Assembly: GCF_003789055.1 (NCBI RefSeq)
Contig: NZ_ML119081.1
Location: forward strand, 1-64,000
DNA: 64,000 nucleotides
Origin: Histidinibacterium lentulum
Lineage (GTDB): Bacteria; Pseudomonadota; Alphaproteobacteria; Rhodobacterales; Rhodobacteraceae
Direction of reading: 5' to 3'
This document shows positions 25,467-33,789 of the stretch, piece after piece (within the stretch, counting starts at the first letter, position 1; every line of letters starts with the position of its first letter). The position numbers were made by a program, and so were the translations under genes. The notes under the pieces were generated by a model that saw nothing but the letters and a program-made list of their open reading frames with translations, was not told the origin of the DNA and made no database searches.

Positions 25467-28400
25467 TCAACGCCGGGCAAGATCAAGAACCACTACGTCA
25501 ATCTTGCCATCAAGCTCGACAGGCAGGCCTTTTTCAAGTTTCTCTTTCAAGCCGATAGGCTGCAAATTCTCGTGGTTCTTCAGACCCGCGATCTTTTCAT
25601 CTGCCCCAAACCAGAGAACCAGATAGACCCCCTGTTCTTCTGCTGTTGGATGTACCGCGTAGCGATCTGCAAGCTGCACCTGGGCCGCCGTGAAAAGCTC
25701 GGCATTCCATTGGCCTTTGACTTCCACAACCAGCATCTTGCGCCCGGCAGGCGTCTGGATAGAGCATGTAATGTCACATCGATTGCCGCCCGCAAGCTGA
25801 TGTTCAATCACGTCCGCGAACCCCAGGGGTTCAAGGCGCGGTCTCAGCCAGTTTACGATGCGCCGCGTCGCAGCATTCTCGCCAAGCCGCTGTCCTTTCT
25901 CGTAAAACTGGTCGATCACTCCAAGATCACCGCCGAGGACGTCGTCTTGTAATTGTCCAAGGAACTCGACAACGATACGGCGCATGTGCTCGACGCTGGC
26001 GGGACGCCCCTGATCAAGCGCTGCTCTGACGGCAGCAGCGCTAGGTGGCGTGAAATCACGCAGGGAAATAACGCGCCTGCTTGCCGCCCGGATGCTCCGC
26101 AGATTATTGTGAAACGGAGCCATCCGAGGATCGGCAAGCAGGCCATCTAGGATTGGCAGCACGGCATCTGTCGTATCCCTACCAATCGTGTAGACGATTT
26201 CGCTCAGATAGCGATAAGCGGTTTCCGGCTTCGGGCTGCCAGTTCCCCAACTTGACGGAAGTGGGACAGGAGGCCAGCGGTCGACGAACGTATTAAGGAT
26301 GCGCGCGATCTTGGCGGCACTCAGGTCGGGCCAGCTCGCATGGTCGCCTCTTTGCTCGCTTCTGATATGGTCGAGTTCGAAGATGAAATCGGGATCTCGA
26401 TCCAGAGCCGCCCAGACCGCAGACTGATCGTCGTCCAGGAACCAGAAATGGCGAAGGAACCAGAAGCGCCGTTGTGCTTCGAGCTTGTGGGGCAGCATGC
26501 CCGAGTCAAGGTCTGCACAGCGCTCCCGGATCAATGCGAGCAGATCTGCACGATTACCGTAGCGAACAGCCATATCAAAGAGCCGGTTCAAGGGGTGCTG
26601 CGCAATGACCGGAAACTTGCGCAACCAGTCCAAAGGACGGGTTGGCAGCAGGAAATGGAATGTTTCCTTGCGTTCCAGCCAGCTCACGTCTGCGGTTTCG
26701 CTGCCAGAGGCGAGCTGAGCTTCAACGTACGCTGTAATGAATGCGTCTGCGTCAGACTCGTTGCGAAAAAGCGATGCGTCGACCGCTTCCTCGAATTGTT
26801 CGCGTTCATCCTCGCTGACCCCATTATATCCGCCGATATCCGTGCGAACCGCAGCGAGGATGCGCCGATCAATATGCGTCAAGTCGCAGGAGGCCCTGAA
26901 CTCGGCGACACAGGCGGCATGGAGCCTGAAAACGCTTGCGCGGGCGGTGTTCAACGCACACTGCTCCAAGGTCGGGATGTCATCGCCGATAGTGCGGAGG
27001 TAGTTACGCAGCGCCGCATCCACATCGATCAACCCGTGCGTAAGTTCCTGCATTTCATCGGGCTGAATGAGATAGTACTGCGCGATGTGTGTTAGCCAAC
27101 CCTTGTGACGGCCAGCCTCGATAATGCTGCGATCTCTGGTCAGTGATTTGACCGCGGCGCTTTCAGCAGCGCGTTCCCGACGGCGCTGACGGGCATGAAA
27201 GCGAAAGCGTCGGTCACGGTTCTGCTGCCAGCTGCGGAATTGCCTACGTTGCCTTATTGCCCACCTAGCAAGAAACTCTGGGTGCTGCTGCGCTTGCTGT
27301 CGTGCATACTGCCGAAGTTCGTCCGGACCCCTTTCGGTTCGTGCTCGATAGAAGTTGTGCGAGTAAACGAAAAAGTCCCAAAGCTCGACATTGCCTGTTG
27401 CAAGTGCATGATCCATCATCGGCCGGATATCGTCATACAGAAAAGAAAGGCCCGCATGGCCGTATCGATCTGTTCCTTCGTCGATCATGGCCTCCCGGGT
27501 AGTTAGCCCGTCGAACATCAGTCGTTGAATATCACGACGCAGGTGATGTTCCTCGTGCAGGATGCGGACTGCCGGGCTATCCTTGGCACCGACCGGGCGA
27601 TGGAAATGAAGCGGTTTCAACCAGCCCCAGATCCTTCCCGGATCCCGCGGCTCCTCGGCGATTTCGAAATATCTGTCTAGCAGATGCCCAGCAATCTTGC
27701 TGATGCCATCCCGGCAGTGACATTCCCATGAGCGCGCACCACAAGTGCAAGCCAAGCCCTGTGTAATCTCATCAAGCAGCCAGCCACACAGATCGGCGTC
27801 GAAATCTCGCATCAGAATTCGTATGAAATACCGCGATCCGATCACGCGCTCGCGCTTCGTTGGATCAGTCGGATACAAGCTGGCGCTGGCCAGAAGCAGA
27901 TCGCGAAGCTTTTCGCGAGGTAGCCGGCCCACCCCCACGTGGGTAACAGTCTTTGCAGCAAGACGCAGGGACTCGTTCGTGCCAGACGCGATTAGCGGAT
28001 CGATGATAGGTGCGAGGTCAAGCTTTTCTCCTACGAGGCAATCGAGCGCTGCGTGCCTGCACTGTGGAGTAGCAGTGTCGTCCAGTACGATCGCTTCCAG
28101 TTCTGGACGAAGCGAGGTGACAGCAGGCGAGCCCGATAGAAGCTCCAGCAGCAATGCGCGCAAGTCGCCTCCGCCTTCGCGGACGATCATTGGGCGAATC
28201 GCATCAACGATGTCGGGAGAAAAGAACCCCGACGCGCTGAAACTTCGCCAGCGATCTACGCGGCGGAAGAAGGGATCATCGGCCTCCAGTTTGCCGAGCG
28301 CTTCAAGAAGTCGATGTCTGGACCTAACCGAGAGACGCGATGGATCCCCGTTTGAGAGGACGGCATATGGGTCAACGTCGATGGCCGCATCTTGGACATT

Positions 28401-29525
28401 CTGGCTTCCTAAAGCAGCCATCCAGCCAAGGAGACCACGAAGATCATCGCGGGTGGCTCCGTTCGGAGCGACGAGGCTCAGACACTGTTTTGCGGTGAAG
28501 GTGCTTGCAGGATCGTCAATTCGCTGGACAAGCGCACGGGCTGCACAATGCTCCGCAACGATGCGATGGACAGGTTCATGTCGGTCGGCGCCAGTGGCTG
28601 GTCGAAAGAGGCGGGTGTCGAGGATCGAAGCGACTCGTTGGTCGGCCAGCCCAAGGTCCTCGATACGTGGAAACGTCGGGCCTTCGGCGAAATCAGCCGT
28701 TGAAACGCCATCGGAACCTGACAAGAGAAGTCGTGCAAAGACCTCGTCCGCGAGAGCGATGCGTTGCTCAGCTGTAGGTGCATCTCGTGTGGAAACCGAC
28801 CTATTCGTTTCGCGAGCGAGATACCGAACCGCGTCGCTGAAAATCTCTTGTCGCTCGGTGAATCGGCCTCCGGCCTGAACGAACGCATCCGCGAACAGGT
28901 TTAGGAACTCTGGATTGCCAAGGAGATGAGTTAGGTCGTGACGGGCGGCATCGGAAAGGAAGTCTTCGAACCTAGCGTCGGGATGTCGGTGTCGAAAGAG
29001 CAGAGCCTGCTCATATTCATCGAATGGGACTACCCTTGCGAGGATTGGCTCGATACCCATGATGTCATGCAGCAGGCGTGTGTCCGCGTCGCTCCACTCC
29101 CCGGATCGGCTTGATAGGATCGTGCGATCTGCCCCCGTGTGACGCAGTTCTTTCAACGTGCGATGAAGACCCGTGGGATCAATGCGAGCAACTTCATCGA
29201 ATGCATCGACGACGATGCAGGGCGCCCGAATTCTTTCGAAGATGCTGGCCTTGACTGGGGTGGTGCCAAAGCGTGCGGCAAGACTCGCCAGCAGTGCGGA
29301 TTTTCCCGCTCCTGGTTCGGCTAGAACGATTGCAACGCCGGGTTCGGACAGCAGGTCCGCTTCCGGCAACTGCATCTCACCCAACAACAGCTTACGTGGG
29401 ATGTGGAACGGCGGCAGTGTCTTGTTCTCTCTAGAAACTCGCAATTCAGACAAAGATGCAACCTGACCAGTTGTGTCGCAAGCTGGAGTAGCGCTCTCCG
29501 ACGCGAAAGCCTGCCTCGCCGGCAC
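25467..29525 (-). CDS. NACHT-like ATPase with C-terminal PD-(D/E)XK nuclease, candidate defence protein
   Basis: A 1352-residue protein in antisense orientation within the prophage. The N-terminus has Walker A LAEPGAGKSALLA (about 69-80), a NACHT-like Walker B CIVVDAFDEV (103-112) and a sensor-like ILSSRSGEW (about 137). The long middle is helical, repeat-like and Trp/Arg-rich. The last about 120 residues resemble a restriction-type nuclease: a conserved Glu in GENAATRR, Asp in RCDITC, and E-x-K in LVVEVKGQW. This layout suits a STAND-type sensor with a DNA-cutting effector. Base composition is lower in GC than the neighbours. The GTG start at 29525 has no strong ribosome site, so the true start may lie downstream. 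Confidence 0.8.
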   Translation of the reverse strand: MPARQAFASESATPACDTTGQVASLSELRVSRENKTLPPFHIPRKLLLGEMQLPEADLLSEPGVAIVLAEPGAGKSALLASLAARFGTTPVKASIFERIRAPCIVVDAFDEVARIDPTGLHRTLKELRHTGADRTILSSRSGEWSDADTRLLHDIMGIEPILARVVPFDEYEQALLFRHRHPDARFEDFLSDAARHDLTHLLGNPEFLNLFADAFVQAGGRFTERQEIFSDAVRYLARETNRSVSTRDAPTAEQRIALADEVFARLLLSGSDGVSTADFAEGPTFPRIEDLGLADQRVASILDTRLFRPATGADRHEPVHRIVAEHCAARALVQRIDDPASTFTAKQCLSLVAPNGATRDDLRGLLGWMAALGSQNVQDAAIDVDPYAVLSNGDPSRLSVRSRHRLLEALGKLEADDPFFRRVDRWRSFSASGFFSPDIVDAIRPMIVREGGGDLRALLLELLSGSPAVTSLRPELEAIVLDDTATPQCRHAALDCLVGEKLDLAPIIDPLIASGTNESLRLAAKTVTHVGVGRLPREKLRDLLLASASLYPTDPTKRERVIGSRYFIRILMRDFDADLCGWLLDEITQGLACTCGARSWECHCRDGISKIAGHLLDRYFEIAEEPRDPGRIWGWLKPLHFHRPVGAKDSPAVRILHEEHHLRRDIQRLMFDGLTTREAMIDEGTDRYGHAGLSFLYDDIRPMMDHALATGNVELWDFFVYSHNFYRARTERGPDELRQYARQQAQQHPEFLARWAIRQRRQFRSWQQNRDRRFRFHARQRRRERAAESAAVKSLTRDRSIIEAGRHKGWLTHIAQYYLIQPDEMQELTHGLIDVDAALRNYLRTIGDDIPTLEQCALNTARASVFRLHAACVAEFRASCDLTHIDRRILAAVRTDIGGYNGVSEDEREQFEEAVDASLFRNESDADAFITAYVEAQLASGSETADVSWLERKETFHFLLPTRPLDWLRKFPVIAQHPLNRLFDMAVRYGNRADLLALIRERCADLDSGMLPHKLEAQRRFWFLRHFWFLDDDQSAVWAALDRDPDFIFELDHIRSEQRGDHASWPDLSAAKIARILNTFVDRWPPVPLPSSWGTGSPKPETAYRYLSEIVYTIGRDTTDAVLPILDGLLADPRMAPFHNNLRSIRAASRRVISLRDFTPPSAAAVRAALDQGRPASVEHMRRIVVEFLGQLQDDVLGGDLGVIDQFYEKGQRLGENAATRRIVNWLRPRLEPLGFADVIEHQLAGGNRCDITCSIQTPAGRKMLVVEVKGQWNAELFTAAQVQLADRYAVHPTAEEQGVYLVLWFGADEKIAGLKNHENLQPIGLKEKLEKGLPVELDGKIDVVVLDLARR

Positions 29526-29600
29526 GCGCGTCCGACTTGTCTCGGCTTGTGCCTACCCTTGAGCGGTTCAGACGTTGCACTGTCTCTGTGGCTGTTTGCT

Positions 29601-29898
29601 GTCCCAACCTCTCCGGTGGTCCCAACCCTGTCCCAACCTCCGGAGGGGGTTGGGGACACAAAAAACCGTTCAAAAACAACGGTGTCCCCAACCTCACCCC
29701 GTGGTCCCAACCTTTTGCTACACATTCATGTGGTAGAACGGAAAAGGTCGGGAACATGTTTTTCTATACGAAAAGAGAAGGACCCCCGTTGGGGACACCG
29801 AGGTTGGGACCACATCCGGTCAAGCCATTGGAGTGAAACGATAAAGGGCTGTCCCAACCCCCTCGAAGGTTGGGACCACGCGGTCGGAGGTTGGGACC
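29601..29898. repeat. Cluster of about eleven GTCCCAACC / GGTTGGGAC repeats
   Basis: In 300 bp the 9-10-base word occurs about eleven times in both orientations: forward near 29601, 29619, 29630, 29684, 29704, 29851; reverse near 29648, 29787, 29802, 29868, 29889. Copies vary between GGGAC and GGGGAC. Two copies (29648-29659 and 29682-29693) form a perfect 12-bp inverted repeat whose loop holds a second arm pair, ACCGTT/AACGGT. The region is non-coding, between the start of the NACHT-like gene and the RuvC-like gene. It may be a replication origin with initiator sites, or an operator cluster. Confidence 0.75.
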
Positions 29899-30026
29899 GG
29901 GACGGGTTGATCGCCAATCACCTTCGGACGCCGCAGCCATGGTCGTTTTCGCTTTGGCTGAGGACCGCCGGATGCTACATCTTGCGGCGACCAAAGCCGA
30001 AGGCCCACAGCTTGTGAGCCTTCACG

Positions 30027-30548
30027 ATGAACACACCGATCCCCGCGCAGGACGTCCGCCCCGAGCCGGACGCGATCAACCGGTCCTGCATCCTCGCCCT
30101 CGATCTCGGCACCACGACCGGTTGGGCGCTGCGCAGCCATGACGGACTGATCGCCAGTGGCACGGTCAGCTTCCGCCCCGGCCGCTTTGACGGCGGCGGC
30201 ATGCGCTACCTGCGCTTCACCAACTGGCTGACCGAACTGGACCGGTTGTCGGGGCCCATCGCCGCGATCTGGTTCGAGGAGGTGCGCCGCCACGCCGGAA
30301 CCGACGCGGCCCACATCTACGGCGGGTTGATGGCAACCCTGACCTCATGGGCCGAGCTGCGCGGCATCCCTTACCACGGCGTTCCGGTAGGCACGATCAA
30401 GCGCCACGCCACCGGTAAGGGCAACGCGCCGAAGGAGGCGATGATCGCCGCGGCCCGATCCCGTGGGTTCTCTCCCGCCGACGACAACGAGGCCGACGCC
30501 ATCGCCATTCTGCACTGGGCGATCGAGACGAACGGGGGCCTGGGATGA
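30027..30548 (+). CDS. RuvC-like Holliday junction resolvase (RNase H fold)
   Basis: A 173-residue nuclease of the RuvC/RNase H fold. The catalytic acids can be placed in ILALDLGTTTGWAL (Asp, about 25), IWFEEVRRHAG (Glu, about 83) and DDNEADAIAILHW (C-terminal Asp cluster, about 152-160). In phages such proteins resolve branched DNA before packaging. The gene starts the plus-strand block after the repeat cluster and overlaps the next gene by four bases. Confidence 0.8.
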   Translation: MNTPIPAQDVRPEPDAINRSCILALDLGTTTGWALRSHDGLIASGTVSFRPGRFDGGGMRYLRFTNWLTELDRLSGPIAAIWFEEVRRHAGTDAAHIYGGLMATLTSWAELRGIPYHGVPVGTIKRHATGKGNAPKEAMIAAARSRGFSPADDNEADAIAILHWAIETNGGLG

Positions 30549-30745
30549 GGTGGTATCCGAAAGGCTACGGCGGCACGCGCCGGGATCCGGATCAGGTAAA
30601 GCGCGATGGCTGGCATGACGAAGGAGTGCTCGCCGTCTCCGTCGACGACCACCGCCTGACCTGGCCAGAGCGCGAGCTGGTCCGTCAGCTCGGGGAGAAG
30701 CTGTATGGGCCTCGGGCGAACGACCGGGAGGCCGCGAATGTCTGA
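30545..30745 (+). CDS. Small hypothetical protein
   Basis: A 66-residue basic/acidic protein (RWYPKGYGGTRRDPDQVKRD) coupled by overlap to the RuvC-like gene and to the DUF6362-like gene. No known family, but it belongs to the coupled chain of genes. Confidence 0.6.
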   Translation: MRWYPKGYGGTRRDPDQVKRDGWHDEGVLAVSVDDHRLTWPERELVRQLGEKLYGPRANDREAANV

Positions 30746-31160
30746 GTGGACGCCCACCATGGTCGAGGACCGGCTCGAGAGCGCGGCCGACGTGTTCTGG
30801 TCGCTGCCCGAGGTGAAGCCGCAGGGCTACTTCAACGCCTGGCCCGAGTATTTCCACAGCTTCGCCGACCAGGTCGGCCAGGAGCCCCGAACCCGCAGGC
30901 CCAAGCCCGGTCCGCGTGACATCACGCAGGCCGAGGATGCTCTGCTCTGGCTGCGCTGGCTCGACCCCGCCGACGCGCGCCTGCTCTGGCTCCGGGCGAA
31001 CCGGAAGCCGTGGAAGCCGATCTGCTGGGAACTCGGCATCAGCCGTGCCACTGCCAACCGGCGCTGGCAGTACGGCATCGCGGTGATCGTCTGGCGGCTG
31101 AACGGGAGGCGAGTGCCGAGGAACCGGTCCCTTGCCTACATCGTTGAAAAGGTGTCATGA
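30738..31160 (+). CDS. DUF6362-like helix-turn-helix protein
   Basis: A 140-residue protein. The C-terminal part (WKPICWELGISRATANRRWQ) is a helix-turn-helix, and the core WPEYFHSFADQVGQEP, then ITQAEDALLWLRWLDP matches DUF6362 proteins of alphaproteobacterial phages. It could be a late regulator, as small HTH proteins often occur at this place in phage maps. The ATG at 30738 overlaps the preceding gene. Confidence 0.7.
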   Translation: MSEWTPTMVEDRLESAADVFWSLPEVKPQGYFNAWPEYFHSFADQVGQEPRTRRPKPGPRDITQAEDALLWLRWLDPADARLLWLRANRKPWKPICWELGISRATANRRWQYGIAVIVWRLNGRRVPRNRSLAYIVEKVS

Positions 31161-31284
31161 TCCACTACGACAAAACCAGTCGCCCTGGACTCGCGACCCC
31201 CCTGTAGGAGATTTTCAATTGATACTGGCTACACTGGACGTTGACTGCTACATGTTGGGGTGACGGCTTGGAGAGGACACAGAC

Positions 31285-31470
31285 ATGGGCCATATGAAGG
31301 TAGGAAAATTCTTCCGTGTTCAAACCACCGGTCGTGATGGAAGAACCGGGGCGTTTGTGACGAGGCATTCGCCTGCTGGGAGCGAGGTCGTAACTCTCAA
31401 GCGTGACGCGTATGTGGCGGCCAAGAAGGCTGCAGCGAAAGCCTTGAAGGCGCGCAAACAGCCGGCATAA
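31285..31470 (+). CDS. Small basic protein, first gene of a cassette
   Basis: A 61-residue protein, Lys-rich at the C-terminus (VAAKKAAAKALKARKQPA). It follows a 124-bp gap with GGAGAGGACACAGAC before the ATG. Together with the next gene it forms a low-GC, two-gene island in otherwise GC-rich phage DNA, which suggests a transferred cargo cassette. No known family; a nucleic-acid binding role is possible. Confidence 0.55.
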   Translation: MGHMKVGKFFRVQTTGRDGRTGAFVTRHSPAGSEVVTLKRDAYVAAKKAAAKALKARKQPA

Positions 31471-31476
31471 TGATCG

Positions 31477-31968
31477 TTGACTAGCGACAATCCTGTATTT
31501 GATCTTCTTGGCGCAGAAGGCGACGATATCGAGGCGTTGACTGCGTATGGGCTGTATAAGCGCCATAAGCGAGCGTGGGCCAAGGAATTTACCGCAGCAA
31601 ACGGTTCTCCACCTACTTCCGCAGATGACAAAGCATTCGCAAAAGTAGCGTCGACTGAAGACCAGCTCGAACGGTATCGGAAAGACGCGCGCGACATTCT
31701 AATCGCATTCGCAAACCAGACTGTAGACGAGTCCCGCGCGGACATTGAGCGTGAAGCCATCACTGCGCGCATTGAAAAAGCGGCTACCGAAGTGGGTAGT
31801 CAAACATCTTTCTGGAAGCAGGTTGGGTTCGGAATTGTAGCTACGGCGATCAATACCCTCATTCTGATTATCCTTGCTGTTGGTATCAGGCTTTCGGGTA
31901 TAGATTTCTTGGATATGCTTCAAGAAATTGGTGCGCCGACTGAACTTGAGGACAGCACGTCGGAGTGA
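31477..31968 (+). CDS. Membrane-anchored hypothetical protein (cargo)
   Basis: A 163-residue protein. Residues 1-115 are charged and helical, and one transmembrane helix (FGIVATAINTLILIILAVGI) lies near residue 120-140, with a short acidic tail. The start is a TTG at 31477, because the nearby ATG at 31470 meets a stop at once. The low GC and single membrane helix are typical of moron genes such as superinfection-exclusion or membrane-effector proteins. No family recognised. Confidence 0.55.
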   Translation: MTSDNPVFDLLGAEGDDIEALTAYGLYKRHKRAWAKEFTAANGSPPTSADDKAFAKVASTEDQLERYRKDARDILIAFANQTVDESRADIEREAITARIEKAATEVGSQTSFWKQVGFGIVATAINTLILIILAVGIRLSGIDFLDMLQEIGAPTELEDSTSE

Positions 31969-32447
31969 CCGGCGCCTGTTTGGCGGCAGTCGCGCTTTCC
32001 AATGTCAAGCTTCTTCGGTCAACCGAGACAACTTTCGGCGAGACACCGCAAGACGAGACGGATCGCCCCGCTGACGCTATCCATGGCGATATACTCGGGG
32101 TCGTGTGCGCGGGCGAACCGACGCTGACACCGGGGTGGACACCGAACCTGGCTTCCAGGGTCCAACAGGGGTCCAGGTCGCCAAGCCTTTGTTTTCCGGT
32201 TCCTTTCCGGGCCGAAACGTATGCTGGCGGGCTTGGCGCGATGTATCGCCAGCGACAGGGCCGGATTTTTGGGAAGCCACCGGAGTCCAGCGTCCAGCCG
32301 TGACGCCTGAAACCCTCGTAAATTCAAACACCTGATTGGCTGCGCGGGGTGGATACCCCGCGGATGCCGGAGTCCAACCGGAAGCCGGTGGACCCCGCCG
32401 CCGGAGTCCACCCGGCCAATGCCGATCGACCATCAACAGGAACCCGC
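31969..32447. repeat. Intergenic region with clustered GGTGGAC / GTCCA motifs
   Basis: No convincing gene in about 480 bp. The right part holds repeated words: GGGGTGGACACC (32132-32143), GGGTCCAAC (32158), GGGGTCCAGG (32168), CCGGAGTCCAG (32280), the palindromic CGGGGT-GGAT-ACCCCG (32345-32360), CCGGAGTCCAACCGG (32367-32381), CCGGTGGACCCC (32385-32396) and CCGGAGTCCACCCGG (32401-32415). They directly precede the first methyltransferase gene and may be its operator or a second initiator-type site cluster. Confidence 0.5.
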
Positions 32448-33785
32448 ATGACCGTCGCCTTCGCCCCCGAGCGGATCGAGATATGGCCACTTGCGCGCCT
32501 GCAGCCCTACGCGAAGAACGCGAAGGTGCACGGGGCCGACCAGGTCGCCAAGATCGCCGCCAGCATGGCCGAGTTCGGCTGGACCGTGCCCTGCCTCGTC
32601 GGCGAGGACGGCGAGCTGATCGCGGGGCACGGGCGCGTCCTCGCTGCCACGCAGCTCGGGCTGACCGAGGCGCCGGTGATCGTGCTCGGGCATCTGACCG
32701 AGGCGCAGCGCCGGGCGTACCGGATCGCGGACAACAAGCTGACCGAACTCGGCAGCTGGGACGAGGCGCTGCTGTCGGCCGAACTGAACGACCTGCTGGC
32801 CGAAGACTTCGACCTGTCGCTGGTCGGGTTCTCCGATGGTGAACTCGACAAGCTGCTGGCTTTCGATCCGGACGGGGGCGGTGAAGAAGAGGGTGGCGCC
32901 GGGGGCTCCGTGCCACCGGTGACCATTCCCGAGCCGCCGCGCAATCCGGCCTCGCGCACGGGCGATCTCTGGATCCTTGGCGATCACCGGCTTCTCTGCG
33001 GGGACTCGACGAGTTACGACGATGTGCGCCGGCTGATGAACGGCGAGCGTGCGGTGCTGTTTGCCACCGACCCGCCATACCTCGTCGACTACGACGGCTC
33101 GAACCACCCGACGCGGAACAAGGACTGGTCGCAGTCCTACGGTGTCACTTGGGACGACAGCTCGCAGGGCGCGGACCTCTACGACGGCTTCATCGCCGCG
33201 GCTGTCGCTGAGGCGATCACTGAGGACGCGGCCTGGTACTGCTGGCACGCCTCGCGCCGCCAGGCGATGCTCGAGGCCTGCTGGGAGAAGGCTGGCGCCT
33301 TCGTGCACCAGCAGATCATCTGGGTGAAGGACCGCGGGGTGCTCACCCGGTCGCACTACCTCTGGAAGCACGAGCCCTGTTTCATGGGCTGGCGCCGTCC
33401 GAACCGCCCGCCGAAGATCGCCGAGCAGACGCTGCCCTCGACCTGGGAGATGCCGTCCTTCGCGAAGGAGGAGCGCCCCGACCATCCGACGCCGAAACCG
33501 CTCGACGCCTTCGGGATCCCGATGCGCCAGCACGTCGCCCGCGGCGGGCTCTGCTACGAGCCGTTTTCCGGCTCCGGCTCGCAGATCATGGCGGGCGAAG
33601 CGAATGGCCGCCGCGTCTTCGCGATGGAGATCAGCCCGGCCTATGTCGATGTCGCCGTCGAGCGCTGGCAGGCCGAGACTGGCCGCGAGGCAGTCCTCGA
33701 AGACGACGGACGGACCTTCGCCGAGGTGAAGGCCGAGCGGCTGGGCGAAACGCCGGCCGCACCCGAGGGGACCCACGCGGCCTGA
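32448..33785 (+). CDS. ParB-domain DNA methyltransferase (N6-adenine/N4-cytosine, beta type)
   Basis: A 445-residue protein. The N-terminus has a ParB/sulfiredoxin-like domain (LVGEDGELIAGHGRVLAATQ, about 53-72). The methyltransferase has the catalytic DPPY (about 204-208) before the SAM-binding FSGSGSQIMAGEANGR (about 365-380), the beta-class order. Such fused modification enzymes are frequent in alphaproteobacterial phages and protect phage DNA from host restriction. The ATG at 32448 ends in AACCCGCATG and is preferred over an open frame beginning at 32349. It is followed by a C5 methyltransferase after 4 bp. Confidence 0.9.
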   Translation: MTVAFAPERIEIWPLARLQPYAKNAKVHGADQVAKIAASMAEFGWTVPCLVGEDGELIAGHGRVLAATQLGLTEAPVIVLGHLTEAQRRAYRIADNKLTELGSWDEALLSAELNDLLAEDFDLSLVGFSDGELDKLLAFDPDGGGEEEGGAGGSVPPVTIPEPPRNPASRTGDLWILGDHRLLCGDSTSYDDVRRLMNGERAVLFATDPPYLVDYDGSNHPTRNKDWSQSYGVTWDDSSQGADLYDGFIAAAVAEAITEDAAWYCWHASRRQAMLEACWEKAGAFVHQQIIWVKDRGVLTRSHYLWKHEPCFMGWRRPNRPPKIAEQTLPSTWEMPSFAKEERPDHPTPKPLDAFGIPMRQHVARGGLCYEPFSGSGSQIMAGEANGRRVFAMEISPAYVDVAVERWQAETGREAVLEDDGRTFAEVKAERLGETPAAPEGTHAA

Positions 33786-33789
33786 CGAC

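Noticed and set aside
26340-27095. Plus-strand frames opposite the NACHT-like gene
   Set aside because: The minus strand gives a continuous 1352-residue protein with motifs; the plus frames have none.
29601-29898. CRISPR array
   Set aside because: The repeats are only 9-10 bases, occur in both orientations and have irregular spacing; no cas genes are near.
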